The notes below the pieces were generated by a model, which was given only the letters and a program-made list of their open reading frames with translations, had not been told where the DNA came from and did not search any database. Position numbers and translations under genes: made by a program. A stretch of 64,000 nucleotides of DNA from an uncultured Bacteroidales bacterium (GTDB lineage: Bacteria; Bacteroidota; Bacteroidia; Bacteroidales; UBA932), in the NCBI GenBank assembly GCA_949300335.1, contig CASGDV010000075.1, positions 1 to 64,000 on the forward strand, in the 5' to 3' direction. Positions 51,863 through 61,691 of the stretch are shown one piece after another; position 1 is the first letter of the stretch; each line of letters starts with the position of its first letter.

Positions 51863-52786
51863 ATGAAGGAAAAAAGAATACTCGTTACAGGTGCTAACGG
51901 AATGCTTGCGGCAAATATCATTGAAAGGCTGTTGTCCGAAGGATATAAGGTTACCGGAACTGTCAGAAAAGGGAGGACTTTCCCCGGTATGACGGATAAA
52001 AATCTCTCTATAGTGGAAGCTGATTTCAAGAATTCCGTTGCAATGTCTGAACTGATGAAAGACTGTTCTGCAGTCGTGCATGTTGCTGCCATGACTTCCC
52101 AGTCCTGCCGCGATTATGAACTGTACAGAAAAGTAAATGCCGATGCGACGGAAGAACTGGTGAAGGAAGCGTGCCGGAACGGTTTGGAGTCATTCCTTTA
52201 TGTAAGCACTGCAAATACGATCGGTTACGGGGAGGCAGAGGACAGGGATATGGTGTATCCTTTCACAGGTTCTTTCTATGCCATGAGCAAGAAGGAAGCT
52301 GAAAACAGGGTCCTGAAATACAAGGACAGAATCAGGGTGGTGATTGTCAATCCTACGTTTATGATAGGAAAATACGGTTCGGAAAAAGGTTCCAACAGGA
52401 TTTTTTCCATGGTCAGGAAGTCGCCGTTCGTTTTCTGTCCGTCCGGCGGGAAGAACGTTATTGATGTAAGGGAGGCTGCAAGAGGAATGGTCCTCGCTCT
52501 GGAAAAGGGAAGGAATGCCGAAAAATATCTCATATGTTCCGGAAATTATTCTTACCGGAACCTGTTCGGAACTATTGCCGCCAACTACGGTGTTTCCAGA
52601 ATATTTATTCCTGTTCCTGATTTCATTCTGAAAATAGCCGGGAAGATAGGCAATATGATCTATAAGGCTGGCTTCAATACAGAGGCGACCGCAGTGAACA
52701 TGGATATACTGATGGTTGACAATTTTTACAATACCGACAAGGCTGAAAAGGAACTGGGATTCATACCGGACAAAAATATCATGTAG
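51863..52786 (+). CDS. NAD-dependent epimerase/dehydratase family protein (extended SDR)
   Basis: From ATG 51863 the protein has 307 residues with the extended-SDR motif VTGANGMLAANI (about 7-18), VSTANTIGYG and the catalytic Tyr-x3-Lys in FYAMSKKEAE (about 138-147). It looks most like dihydroflavonol-reductase or 3-beta-hydroxysteroid-dehydrogenase-type members. The frame is open upstream to a TTG inside the preceding gene, but the ATG is the better start. It ends 3 bases before the PatB gene. Confidence 0.88.
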   Translation: MKEKRILVTGANGMLAANIIERLLSEGYKVTGTVRKGRTFPGMTDKNLSIVEADFKNSVAMSELMKDCSAVVHVAAMTSQSCRDYELYRKVNADATEELVKEACRNGLESFLYVSTANTIGYGEAEDRDMVYPFTGSFYAMSKKEAENRVLKYKDRIRVVIVNPTFMIGKYGSEKGSNRIFSMVRKSPFVFCPSGGKNVIDVREAARGMVLALEKGRNAEKYLICSGNYSYRNLFGTIAANYGVSRIFIPVPDFILKIAGKIGNMIYKAGFNTEATAVNMDILMVDNFYNTDKAEKELGFIPDKNIM

Positions 52787-52789
52787 AAG

Positions 52790-54037
52790 ATGGAAGATAT
52801 TCGGAATGAATTCGACCGTGTCATTGAGAGAAACGGGACCGGTTGTGTAAAATATGATGGTGCGGAAAAGGTTTTCGGAAAAAAAGGTCTCATGCCTCTG
52901 TGGGTAGCCGACATGGATTTCGCAACACCGGACTTCATATTGTCCGCATTGAAGAAAAGACTTGATCATCCCGTGCTCGGATATCCGGAGACAGACGAAT
53001 CATATTATGATTCCATCATTTCATGGGTAAAAAGACTGCACGGATGGGAACTCTCTTCAGATGAAATCCGTTTCATACCGGGAATCGTCAGGGGGATAGG
53101 CTTTGTGCTTTCTGTTTTTGCCCGTAAAGGTGACAAGGTGATAATACAGCCTCCGGTATATCATCCTTTCCGGTTAGTTCCCGAAAAGAATGGCCTGGAG
53201 GTAGTGTACAATCCTCTCGTTCCCGTATATGAGGATGGGGAAGGAAAGCCTGAAGACATGACCGGTCCGGACTGCGACAGAATACTTACCGGATACAGAA
53301 TGGATTTCAGACATCTGGAAAGCATTATCGATGACAGAACAAAGGTGCTGATTCTGTCAAATCCTCATAATCCTGCCGGAATCGCCTGGGACAAGGATAC
53401 TTTGGCAAAACTGGCTGAAATAACAAGCAGGCACGGCATACTGGTGATTTCCGATGAGATACATGCGGAAATGCTGCATGGAAACGGAAAACATCTCCCA
53501 TATGCCATGGCCTCGGAACAGGGAGCCTCAAATTCCATAACATTCATGGCTCCGTCAAAAACATTCAACATTGCCGGAGTGGTCAGTTCCTATTCCATAA
53601 TAAAGAACCCTGATATCAGTGAGAAGTTCCATGCTTTTCTGGAAGCAGACGAACTGGATTCCCCCAATATTTTTTCATCGCTGGCAACAGTAAGCGCATA
53701 TTCCGATGGATGGAAATGGAGACAGCATATGCTGGATTATGTATGGGAAAATATAGTATTCGTGGATTCGTTTCTTAAAGAACACATTCCATCGGTCAGG
53801 GCTCTCAAACCATCGGCTTCGTTTCTTGTCTGGCTTGATTGCAGGTCTTTGCGCCTGACTCAGGATGAACTTGTAAGTCTTTTTGTCAAGGACGCCGGAC
53901 TTGCGCTGAATGACGGTTCCATTTTCGGTAAGGAAGGAACTGGCTTCATGCGTCTTAATGTAGGATGCCCATGGTCGACACTTCACAAAGCTTTGTCCAG
54001 TCTGAAGAATGCAATGATGAGAAGGTGCCTTATTTAA
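52790..54037 (+). CDS. patB: PatB/MalY-type PLP-dependent C-S lyase or aminotransferase
   Basis: The 415-residue fold type I PLP enzyme has the PatB/MalY start FDRVIERNGTGCVKYD and LMPLWVADMDFATP, the SNPHNPAG motif, the YAMASEQ region, and the PLP Lys in APSKTFNIAG (about residue 260). Members cleave cystathionine or cysteine conjugates, or act as aminotransferases. Its 3' end overlaps the 3' end of maf by 8 bases on the other strand. Confidence 0.9.
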   Translation: MEDIRNEFDRVIERNGTGCVKYDGAEKVFGKKGLMPLWVADMDFATPDFILSALKKRLDHPVLGYPETDESYYDSIISWVKRLHGWELSSDEIRFIPGIVRGIGFVLSVFARKGDKVIIQPPVYHPFRLVPEKNGLEVVYNPLVPVYEDGEGKPEDMTGPDCDRILTGYRMDFRHLESIIDDRTKVLILSNPHNPAGIAWDKDTLAKLAEITSRHGILVISDEIHAEMLHGNGKHLPYAMASEQGASNSITFMAPSKTFNIAGVVSSYSIIKNPDISEKFHAFLEADELDSPNIFSSLATVSAYSDGWKWRQHMLDYVWENIVFVDSFLKEHIPSVRALKPSASFLVWLDCRSLRLTQDELVSLFVKDAGLALNDGSIFGKEGTGFMRLNVGCPWSTLHKALSSLKNAMMRRCLI

Positions 54038-54614
54038 GGAATTCTTCCTGCAGCACTGAATAAACCCTGTGTACTGGAAAGCCCATTATCGTATAGAATG
54101 ATCCTTCTATATGTGTAATTCCCGTATAGCCTATCCATTCCTGAATTCCGTAGCTCCCGGCTTTGTCATAAGGCTGGTATTTATTCAGGTAATATTCTAT
54201 TTCGCTATTACTCAATTCTTTGAAAAATACAATTGAAGTGTCGCTAAAGGTAATTTTCTTTTTGAAGTCCCTGATGGTGACCCCGGTTATGACTTTATGT
54301 TTCTTCCCTGAAAGGAGTTTCAGCATGCGGAATGCGTCATCATAATCATGCGGTTTGCCGAGAATCTGCCCTTCGCATATGACCATGGTGTCGGAAGTAA
54401 TGAGAATCTCGTCTTGCTGAAGTTCCCTGTGGAAATGTGTAGATTTTCCTTCGGAAAGCATGGCCGGAATACTCTCGATATCCGTATTGCAGTTATAGTC
54501 TTCCTTAAAGTTACTCTTCGTATCTACTTCAAAATCAATATCAAGTCCTTTGAGTAACTCTTTCCTTCTGGGAGAATTGCTGGCGAGGATTATCTTCTTT
54601 CCATTAAGATCCAT
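54030..54614 (-). CDS. maf: Maf-like nucleotide pyrophosphatase
   Basis: From ATG 54614 the protein has 194 residues with the Maf start IILASNSPRRKELL and the ITSDTMVICEGQILGKP and YQPYDKAGSYGIQEW blocks. Maf proteins hydrolyse nucleoside triphosphates (dTTP, UTP or modified forms) and can affect septum formation. A TTG-independent longer frame to 54650 would overlap kdsC and adds residues absent from the family. Confidence 0.93.
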   Translation of the reverse strand: MDLNGKKIILASNSPRRKELLKGLDIDFEVDTKSNFKEDYNCNTDIESIPAMLSEGKSTHFHRELQQDEILITSDTMVICEGQILGKPHDYDDAFRMLKLLSGKKHKVITGVTIRDFKKKITFSDTSIVFFKELSNSEIEYYLNKYQPYDKAGSYGIQEWIGYTGITHIEGSFYTIMGFPVHRVYSVLQEEFLK

Positions 54615-54624
54615 AGTGTGCAAA

Positions 54625-55164
54625 TCAGAAGTTCTTTGAATATTTGTCAATATCCAGAGCCCATTTGCCCTGGTATTTCATGACCAGTTCTATGGTGTTT
54701 CTTACGCATCCTTTTCCACCCGGGTACGGCGATATGTGGCCAGCTATTTCCTTTACTTCTTCTACAGCATCCGAAGGGCATACTCCGCAACCGCATGCAA
54801 GCATCACAGGCATGTCGGGAATATCATCTCCAAAATACATCAGTTCGTCAGCCCTTACTTCGTGTCTTCTGCAGAAATCTTCGAAATCCTTTATCTTGTC
54901 TCTCGAGCCGAGATATACGTCTTCCGGTTTCACACCGCATGTCATGACTCTTTTCCTGATGCTTTCCGAACGTCCTCCGGTGATTACTCCTATCTTGTAA
55001 CCATGCATCGATGCCATTCTCATTGCAAAGCCGTCCTTTGAGTCGAATGTCCTGAACAGTTCGCCTTCAAGATTGGCCAGTATCCCTCCGTCGGTCATAA
55101 CCCCGTCCACATCGAATACGAAGCCTCTGATGTTTCCGAGTATTTTTTCAAAATTGTCTTTCAT
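54625..55164 (-). CDS. kdsC: 3-deoxy-D-manno-octulosonate 8-phosphate phosphatase
   Basis: The 179-residue HAD phosphatase has the nucleophile motif FDVDGVMTDGG (Asp18, Asp20), GVITGGRSESI, and YFGDDIPDMPVM (metal-binding Asp pair). This is the compact tetrameric KdsC type, which produces Kdo for lipopolysaccharide. It lies between DUF3467 and maf on the minus strand, 10 bases before the maf start, a common Bacteroidota order. Confidence 0.92.
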   Translation of the reverse strand: MKDNFEKILGNIRGFVFDVDGVMTDGGILANLEGELFRTFDSKDGFAMRMASMHGYKIGVITGGRSESIRKRVMTCGVKPEDVYLGSRDKIKDFEDFCRRHEVRADELMYFGDDIPDMPVMLACGCGVCPSDAVEEVKEIAGHISPYPGGKGCVRNTIELVMKYQGKWALDIDKYSKNF

Positions 55165-55176
55165 GCGTCTGTAGTT

Positions 55177-55485
55177 TTATGACTTTGTGCCTCCGTTGTT
55201 GATTCCCATCGTGAAAGTCTTTGTGTCATTTGTCATAATCTGACCGTACTGGGCCTCGTACCTCACTATGTTGTCCTGAAGAAGCATGAGCAGTCTTTTG
55301 GCATTGTCAGGTGTCATGATGATTCTGTCTGTCACTGAAGGACGCGAGAATCCCGGAAGCATTGTGGCAAAATCAATTATCACCTCGTTTTTAGAGTGAG
55401 AGATGATGGCCAGGTTCGAATATGTTCCCTTTGCAACCTCCTGTTTGAGTTCTATGCTCATTTCCTTTTCCTTGTCGTTTTCCAT
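55177..55485 (-). CDS. DUF3467 protein
   Basis: The 102-residue protein shows the DUF3467 pattern: YSNLAIISHSKNEVIIDF, DFATMLPG, VTDRIIMTPDNAKRLLMLLQDNI and YEAQYG. The family is widespread in Bacteroidota and of unknown function. It is the first gene of a unit with kdsC and maf and has two tandem promoters of related sequence upstream. Confidence 0.92.
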   Translation of the reverse strand: MENDKEKEMSIELKQEVAKGTYSNLAIISHSKNEVIIDFATMLPGFSRPSVTDRIIMTPDNAKRLLMLLQDNIVRYEAQYGQIMTNDTKTFTMGINNGGTKS

Positions 55486-55516
55486 TGCAATAATATCTTT
55501 ATTCGTTCAGTTCATG

Positions 55517-55568
55517 CAAATATAGCGATTAAGTGAGAGCAAAGGCAAATTTTTTGTTTGACTTTGCC
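55517..55568 (-). promoter_or_regulatory. Repeated promoter module, proximal, upstream of DUF3467
   Basis: On the minus strand TTTG (55546-55549), a 21-base spacer and TATATTTG (55517-55524) form a promoter with a start about 25 bases before the ATG. Spacer and upstream flank match the nadE module at 21259-21306 almost base for base. Confidence 0.75.
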
Positions 55569-55599
55569 GAACATTAGCTATATATGGACACGAAGTAGA

Positions 55600-55631
55600 C
55601 GAATATAGTGAAAGGCGAGCGCAGAAGCAAA
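55600..55631 (-). promoter_or_regulatory. Promoter module, distal, upstream of DUF3467
   Basis: On the minus strand TTTG (55628-55631), a 20-base spacer and TATATTCG (55600-55607) make a second promoter-like unit 80 bases farther up. Its spacer (CTTCTGCGCTCGCCTTTCAC) is a diverged version of the proximal one. Confidence 0.55.
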
Positions 55632-55740
55632 GATATGAGAAAATCTCACCTGTTTATCTTGAAAAATCCGTATATTTGCAAAATATTGTATCTGAATTTG
55701 CATATAGATTCGGAACAGGGTAAGATAAAGTAGATTTTTT

Positions 55741-58392
55741 ATGGAAATTCCAGCAAAGTACAATCCTTCCGAGACGGAAGACAAATGGTATGCCTATTGG
55801 CTTGACAATAAGTTTTTTCATTCCGAACCAGATAATCGCGAACCATATACAGTCGTTATACCTCCGCCAAACGTTACGGGTATACTTCATATGGGACATG
55901 TCCTGAACAATACATTGAATGACGTTCTTGTAAGGAAAGCGCGCATGGACGGTAAAAACGCGTGCTGGGTGCCGGGTACGGACCATGCTTCCATCGCTAC
56001 AGAGAGCAAAGTAGTTGCAAAGCTGAAGGCTGAAGGCATAAACAAGGAAGACATCACGAGGGAAGAATTTCTCAAATATGCCTGGGAGTGGAAGGAAAAG
56101 CACGGAGGCATAATACTCAGCCAGCTCAGGAAGTTGGGGGCTTCATGTGACTGGGACAGGACGAAATTCACCATGGATCCGGATTTGAGCGATGCCGTTA
56201 TAAACACTTTCGTCTATTTTTACAGGAAAGGATACATTTACAGGGGAGTCAGGATGGTGAACTGGGATCCTGCCGGACTGACGGCCGTGAGTGACGAAGA
56301 GGTTATACACAGGGATACGGTCAGCAAGTTCTACCATCTGAGATATTTTGTTTCCGACGGTAACGGGAAGCCTACCGACAAGTATATAGTTGTTGCGACG
56401 ACTCGTCCGGAGACAATCATGGCAGATGCTGCCGTATGTATAAATCCTGCTGATGAACGGTATCATTGGCTCAAAGGTAGAAAGGTTCTTATTCCATTGA
56501 TTAACAAGGAAATACCTATAATAGAAGATTCTTATGTCGAAATGGAATTCGGTACGGGATGCCTCAAGGTTACTCCGGCACACGATGTAAATGACTATGA
56601 GATAGGAATGAGGCATAATCTTCCCGTTACGGACATTATCGACGACCATGGACGGTTGAACGGGAAAGCCGTGATACTGGTAGGCGAGGACAGGTTCGAA
56701 GCGAGGAAAAAAATTGAAAAGATGCTGGAGGATGCGGGAAACCTGGAGAAGGTGGAAGATTATACATCGCCTGTAGGTTATTCCGAAAGGACGAACGCGG
56801 TTATAGAACCTAAACTTTCCATGCAGTGGTTCCTGAAGATGGACTCTCTTGCCAAGGATGCGTTGGAGTCTGTAGAAAGCGGCAAGGTCAAGCTCATTCC
56901 TGACAAGTACCGGAATACTTACCGGCATTGGATGGAAAACGTGCGTGACTGGTGTATCTCGCGTCAGTTGTGGTGGGGGCAGAGAATACCTGCATATTAC
57001 CTGCCGGACGGAAGGTATGTAGTTGCCGAAAGTGCAGAAAAGGCATTGGAGGAAGCCAGAGTTCTTGATCCGGCCTTGAACATGTCCGACCTGAAACAGG
57101 ACGAGGATGTTCTTGATACGTGGTTCTCTTCTTGGCTGTGGCCGATTTCCGTATTCGATACGGCAAAGGCCGGCCATCCTGAACGCGAGCCGAACAGGGA
57201 TCTCGCTTACTATTATCCTACCAACGATCTTGTGACAGGACCAGATATCCTGTTCTTCTGGGTTGCAAGGATGATAATGGCAGGAAACGAGTTCATGAAT
57301 GATGTTCCTTTCAGAAACGTATATCTTACCGGAATTGTGCGTGACAAACTTGGACGCAAGATGTCCAAGACTTTGGGAAATTCGCCTGATCCGCTTGACC
57401 TGATAGCCAAATACGGTGCAGATGCGGTAAGGCTCGGAATGTTGCTGTGCAGTTCTGCCGGGAATGACATCCTGTATGATGATGCCCAGGTGGAGCAGGG
57501 ACGCAACTTCTGCAACAAGATATGGAATGCCTTCCGGCTGGTGACAGGATGGAAAGTTGATGACAATTCCAATCAGCCGCAGCCTTCCGCCGTTGCTGTC
57601 AAATGGTTTGCTGACAGATTGAGCCAGACCGTGGAAACGGTGGAAGACCATTTTTCCAAATTCAGGATTTCCGATGCATTGATGTGTACCTACAAACTGT
57701 TCTGGGATGATTTCTGTGCATGGTATCTTGAAATTGTCAAGCCTGCTTACGGAGCCGCCATGGACAGGAAGACATATGATGCAACGCTTTCGTATTTCGA
57801 AGCCCTTCTCAAGATGATACATCCTGTCATGCCGTTCATTACGGAGGAACTCTGGCAGTCAATGGCAGAAAGGGGCAATGGTGCTACAATCATGTTCGAA
57901 CCGTTCCCGAAATCTTCAGGTTTCGATGCCGGTCTCATATCCCGTTTTGAAACCGCCTTCGGTGCAATTGCAGGTATACGCAGCATCCGCCAGCAGAAGA
58001 ATGTTTCGCTGCGCGAACACCTTACCGTATATGTGAAAGGTAATTTTCCCGATGATGTTATTCCTGTCGTAGAGAAGATGGCCAACTGCAATGTTGTACC
58101 GGCAGACAGTTTCGAAGGGCTTTCCGGTATTTCCTTTATGGTCGGTACATATGAAATGATGGTTTCCATGACCGGACTCATAGATGTTGCAGAAGAAATT
58201 TCGAAACTCGAGGCGGCATTGGAGTATCAGGAAAAATTCCTTGCATCCGTGAGGAAAAAGCTATCCAATGAGAAATTCGTTTCCGGTGCACCGGAGAATG
58301 TCGTAGCCGTAGAGAGGAAAAAGGAAGCCGATTCGCTTTCCAAGATAGAGAGTATCAAGGCTTCATTGGAGTCACTGAAAAAGAACGCCTGA
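55741..58392 (+). CDS. valS: Valyl-tRNA synthetase
   Basis: The 883-residue class I synthetase has the HIGH motif as HMGH (residues 50-53, in [12 protein letters not shown]), the KMSKS loop as KMSKT (540-544), an editing domain between them ([13 protein letters not shown]) and a C-terminal coiled coil (about 815-880) typical of ValRS. A TATATTTG -7 element lies at 55671-55678. The thioesterase follows by 11 bases. Confidence 0.97.
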   Translation: MEIPAKYNPSETEDKWYAYWLDNKFFHSEPDNREPYTVVIPPPNVTGILHMGHVLNNTLNDVLVRKARMDGKNACWVPGTDHASIATESKVVAKLKAEGINKEDITREEFLKYAWEWKEKHGGIILSQLRKLGASCDWDRTKFTMDPDLSDAVINTFVYFYRKGYIYRGVRMVNWDPAGLTAVSDEEVIHRDTVSKFYHLRYFVSDGNGKPTDKYIVVATTRPETIMADAAVCINPADERYHWLKGRKVLIPLINKEIPIIEDSYVEMEFGTGCLKVTPAHDVNDYEIGMRHNLPVTDIIDDHGRLNGKAVILVGEDRFEARKKIEKMLEDAGNLEKVEDYTSPVGYSERTNAVIEPKLSMQWFLKMDSLAKDALESVESGKVKLIPDKYRNTYRHWMENVRDWCISRQLWWGQRIPAYYLPDGRYVVAESAEKALEEARVLDPALNMSDLKQDEDVLDTWFSSWLWPISVFDTAKAGHPEREPNRDLAYYYPTNDLVTGPDILFFWVARMIMAGNEFMNDVPFRNVYLTGIVRDKLGRKMSKTLGNSPDPLDLIAKYGADAVRLGMLLCSSAGNDILYDDAQVEQGRNFCNKIWNAFRLVTGWKVDDNSNQPQPSAVAVKWFADRLSQTVETVEDHFSKFRISDALMCTYKLFWDDFCAWYLEIVKPAYGAAMDRKTYDATLSYFEALLKMIHPVMPFITEELWQSMAERGNGATIMFEPFPKSSGFDAGLISRFETAFGAIAGIRSIRQQKNVSLREHLTVYVKGNFPDDVIPVVEKMANCNVVPADSFEGLSGISFMVGTYEMMVSMTGLIDVAEEISKLEAALEYQEKFLASVRKKLSNEKFVSGAPENVVAVERKKEADSLSKIESIKASLESLKKNA

Positions 58393-58403
58393 ATTTTCAA
58401 GTC

Positions 58404-58814
58404 ATGATGAAATCGGAATTATATCTTGATGTCCGGTATTATGAAACCGATCAGATGGGGATAGTACACCATTCCAATTATATTAGGTTTTTTGAATGCG
58501 GACGCTCGGCAATGCTCAAGGAATACGGACTGCCGATAGAGAAAATAGAGGAGGCCGGTGTTGTACTGCCGGTAGTTTCAGTCGAATGTCATTACAAGTA
58601 TTCGGCAAGGATGGGAGATACCCTGAGGATAGTCACTAGAATTGAAAAGGTCCCGATGGCGAAAATGGTCATAAAAAGTGATATATTCAACCAGAACGGC
58701 CAGCTTGTATGTGACGGAGTCGTGACACTCGGTTTCCTTGATGCAGAGACAAGGCATCCGGTAAGATGCCCGGAATCTCTGGCTGAACTGATAGAAAAGC
58801 ATATTAACGATTAA
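58404..58814 (+). CDS. YbgC/FadM-type acyl-CoA thioesterase
   Basis: The 136-residue hot-dog-fold protein has the 4HBT motif YYETDQMGIVHHSNYIRFFE with the catalytic Asp16 and a following helix. Members hydrolyse short or medium acyl-CoA. It sits between valS and tatA on the same strand. The physiological substrate is unknown. Confidence 0.92.
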   Translation: MMKSELYLDVRYYETDQMGIVHHSNYIRFFECGRSAMLKEYGLPIEKIEEAGVVLPVVSVECHYKYSARMGDTLRIVTRIEKVPMAKMVIKSDIFNQNGQLVCDGVVTLGFLDAETRHPVRCPESLAELIEKHIND

Positions 58815-58826
58815 CGCATAATAGTT

Positions 58827-58997
58827 ATGATCAGTTTTCCATTATTTATAGGCGGCTGGGAAATTGCTGCGATTATTCTGGTGTTGTTGGTGCTGGTAGG
58901 CGGGAAAAAAATACCCGAACTGATGTCAGGTCTTGGCAAAGGTATCAAGAATTTCAAGAAAGGCATGAAGGAAGGGGAAGAAGATGATGCTAAATGA
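58827..58997 (+). CDS. tatA: Sec-independent protein translocase TatA/E
   Basis: This 56-residue protein has the TatA build: a short N-terminal periplasmic stretch (ISFPLFIGGWEIAAI), one membrane helix (about 11-25), the hinge with VGGKKIPEL in place of the usual FGxKKLPEL, and an amphipathic helix (SGLGKGIKNFKKGMKEG), followed by an acidic tail. Residues Phe-x-Gly-x-x-Glu at the start of the helix fit TatA. It begins 12 bases after the thioesterase and overlaps the ABC-F start (ATGA). No tatC is in the window, so the partner must be elsewhere. Confidence 0.88.
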   Translation: MISFPLFIGGWEIAAIILVLLVLVGGKKIPELMSGLGKGIKNFKKGMKEGEEDDAK

Positions 58998-60922
58998 TTT
59001 CAATTAACGGACTTACTGTAGCTTATGGTGGCTTCACCCTTCTGAATGATATCAATTTCCATATCAGTGAAAATGACAAGATAGGACTGGTGGGGAAAAA
59101 TGGAGCCGGAAAGTCTACTGTTTTGAAACTGATCTGCGGGGAGCAGACGCCGACTGCCGGAAGAGTGGTTGTTCCTGCCGGTGTCAAGATAGGATACCTT
59201 CCGCAGATAATGAAGCACAATAGAGGCAGGAGCGTCATAGACGAGGCGATGACTGCCTTCAGGGAGTTGTATGCGCTTGAAGATGAACTTGAAAGGATTA
59301 CCGAAGAACTTTCTGCCAGGGACGATTATGAATCCGAAGCTTATGGAAAACTGATTGTCCGGATGAATGACATCAATGACAGGCTTTCATTCGCCAAATC
59401 CGAATCTCCGTCTGCCATGGCGGAGAAAACGCTGACAGGGCTGGGATTCAGATATGAAGAGCTGGACAGACCAACCGAGACTTTCAGCCAGGGATGGAAT
59501 ATGCGTATAGAGCTCGCCAAGATACTGCTGTCGAAGCCTGATGTTCTGCTTCTGGATGAGCCGACCAACCATCTGGACATAGAATCGATAGAATGGCTGG
59601 AGAAATATCTTCAGGCATATAACGGTTCTCTGGTGCTGATTTCCCACGACAGGAAATTTCTGGACAACATCACCAACAGGACAGTGGAGATAATGTTGGG
59701 AAGAATTCATGATTACAAGGTGCCCTACAGCAAGTATCTTGAACTCAGGAAGGAAAGGATAGCCCAGCAGAAAGCTGCATATGACAACCAGCAGAGAATG
59801 ATTGAAAAGACGGAAGAGTTTATAGAGCGTTTCCGTTACAAGCCGACCAAATCCAATCAGGTCCAGTCGCGCGTCAAGCAGTTGCAGAAACTGGAAAGGA
59901 TAGAGGTCGATGTGGAAGACAAGTCTGCGCTCGTTGTAAAGTTTCCTCCAGCCCCCCGCTCAGGAGATGTCGTTTTCAAAGCTGTGGACATTTCGGTTGG
60001 CTATGGCCCGAAAACGGTTTTCAGCAATGCTGACATTGAGGTCAGGCGTGGAGAGAAAGTAGCCCTCGTCGGACGCAACGGAGAGGGTAAGACGACTTTG
60101 ATGAGAGTCATAATGGGGGAGTTGGAACCCTTTAAAGGCGAAGCCAGGACAGGCTATAATGTAAATATAGGGTATTATGCACAGAATCAGGAAGATATTC
60201 TTGACAAGGAAGACACAGTTTTCGATACTCTGGACCGTGTGGCAGTAGGTGACATACGTACGAAACTGAGAGATATTCTGGCAGCATTCCTGTTCCGCGG
60301 AGAAGATATAGACAAGAAAGTAGCAGTATTGAGCGGAGGCGAACGTGCAAGGCTTGCCATGGCCAAACTGATTCTCAAACCCTATAACCTACTTGCTCTT
60401 GACGAGCCTACTAACCACATGGACATCCGTTCCAAGGATATTCTCAAACAGGCTTTGAAATCATATGACGGAACATTGATTGTAGTGTCACATGACAGGG
60501 ATTTTCTGGACGGGCTTGTGGACAAGATATATGAATTCAGGGACGGTAAGGTCCGAGAACATCTTGGGGGAGTCGCCGAGTTTCTTGAAAGGAGGAGAAT
60601 AGAGAATCTGAATGAACTTGAAAGGCATGCCGTAAAGGAACCGGCTGTTTCAGAAGTTCAGGAAAAGAAATCGGAATCAAAAAGCGAATATCTCAACAGG
60701 AAATTCGTTTCAAAAGAAGAGAAAAAAGCCAGGAACAGGATAAGCTGGCTTGAAAAGGAGATTTCCTCCCTCGAGTCCGATATGAAGGAACTGGAACATA
60801 AATTGTCGGAAAATTCAGGGGAATATGATGTTATGGAACTTACCAGAGAGTACCTTGAGAAGAAAAGGGAACTCGATTCAAAGACGGACGAATGGGTAAA
60901 ACTGTCGGAAACATACATGTAA
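58994..60922 (+). CDS. ABC-F family ATPase
   Basis: The 642-residue protein has two ABC domains without membrane segments: Walker A GKNGAGKS (34-41) and GRNGEGKT (about 357), signatures FSQGWNMRIELAK and LSGGERARLAMAK, and Walker B LLLDEP and LALDEP. The linker between them (about 240-300) is rich in charged residues, and a C-terminal coiled coil (about 570-640) is present. ABC-F proteins act on the ribosome; this could be a Uup- or EttA-like housekeeping factor. It overlaps the tatA stop. Confidence 0.93.
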   Translation: MISINGLTVAYGGFTLLNDINFHISENDKIGLVGKNGAGKSTVLKLICGEQTPTAGRVVVPAGVKIGYLPQIMKHNRGRSVIDEAMTAFRELYALEDELERITEELSARDDYESEAYGKLIVRMNDINDRLSFAKSESPSAMAEKTLTGLGFRYEELDRPTETFSQGWNMRIELAKILLSKPDVLLLDEPTNHLDIESIEWLEKYLQAYNGSLVLISHDRKFLDNITNRTVEIMLGRIHDYKVPYSKYLELRKERIAQQKAAYDNQQRMIEKTEEFIERFRYKPTKSNQVQSRVKQLQKLERIEVDVEDKSALVVKFPPAPRSGDVVFKAVDISVGYGPKTVFSNADIEVRRGEKVALVGRNGEGKTTLMRVIMGELEPFKGEARTGYNVNIGYYAQNQEDILDKEDTVFDTLDRVAVGDIRTKLRDILAAFLFRGEDIDKKVAVLSGGERARLAMAKLILKPYNLLALDEPTNHMDIRSKDILKQALKSYDGTLIVVSHDRDFLDGLVDKIYEFRDGKVREHLGGVAEFLERRRIENLNELERHAVKEPAVSEVQEKKSESKSEYLNRKFVSKEEKKARNRISWLEKEISSLESDMKELEHKLSENSGEYDVMELTREYLEKKRELDSKTDEWVKLSETYM

Positions 60923-60946
60923 ACATAATAATTCAGCATATTGGAA

Positions 60947-61687
60947 ATGGAAGAAAAGAAGCTACAGTACCTGTACGGAATGCATCCCGTGATGGAAGCA
61001 CTGAAATCAGGCAGACGATTTGAAAAGGTCCTTCTGAAACAGGGACTTGAGGGACAACAGTTCAGGGAACTCATGGATATTCTCAATAATGACAGCATTC
61101 CTTTCCAGTTCGTTCCTGCGGAACGTCTGAACAGGATGGTAAGGGGAGTGCATCAGGGAGTCGTAGCATGCCTTTCGTCCATTGATTATGTGGATTTGGA
61201 AGAAATGGTGAACAATGCCCTTTCCGGAAGTGACAATCCTATTATTCTCATACTGGACGGAGTGAGTGATGTCCGTAATCTGGGGGCAGTGGCAAGGAGC
61301 CTTGAATGTGCCGGAGGGCAAGGCATAATAGTACCGGCGAAAGGAGGTGCCGCCATCAATGCAGATGCACTGAAGGCATCGGCAGGCGCTTTATTCAGAA
61401 TTGACACATGCAAGGTCCCGAATCTCCGTCTGGCCGTATATTATCTGAAACAGAACGGTTTCAAAATAATAGCCGCAACCGAGAAGACCGACCACCTTAT
61501 CTATGATGTAGACATGAAAGGTCCTTGTGCGATTGTCATGGGGTCTGAGGGAAAGGGAGTGTCAAAGACAATGCTGGATATGGCAGATGAAAAAGCCGCC
61601 ATTCCTCTGAAGGGTGAAATTTCCTCCCTGAATGTATCGGTAGCCGCATCCGTAATCCTCTTTGAAGCTGTGAGACAAAGATTGTAG
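60947..61687 (+). CDS. rlmB: 23S rRNA (guanosine-2'-O-)-methyltransferase RlmB-like
   Basis: From ATG 60947 the 246-residue SPOUT enzyme has the substrate-binding N-terminal domain (YLYGMHPVMEALKSG) and motifs 1-3: LDGVSDVRNLGAVARS, VMGSEGKGVS and PLKGEISSLNVSVAASVILFE (in pieces). It most likely methylates G2251 of 23S rRNA; the related tRNA methylases cannot be fully excluded. It starts 24 bases after the ABC-F stop. Confidence 0.9.
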   Translation: MEEKKLQYLYGMHPVMEALKSGRRFEKVLLKQGLEGQQFRELMDILNNDSIPFQFVPAERLNRMVRGVHQGVVACLSSIDYVDLEEMVNNALSGSDNPIILILDGVSDVRNLGAVARSLECAGGQGIIVPAKGGAAINADALKASAGALFRIDTCKVPNLRLAVYYLKQNGFKIIAATEKTDHLIYDVDMKGPCAIVMGSEGKGVSKTMLDMADEKAAIPLKGEISSLNVSVAASVILFEAVRQRL

Positions 61688-61691
61688 AGTT

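Noticed and set aside
56143..57822. A 559-codon open frame on the minus strand inside valS
   Set aside because: It lies fully antisense to a clear valyl-tRNA synthetase with HIGH and KMSKT motifs. The translation is rich in His, Arg and Cys with no domain, as expected of a mirror frame.
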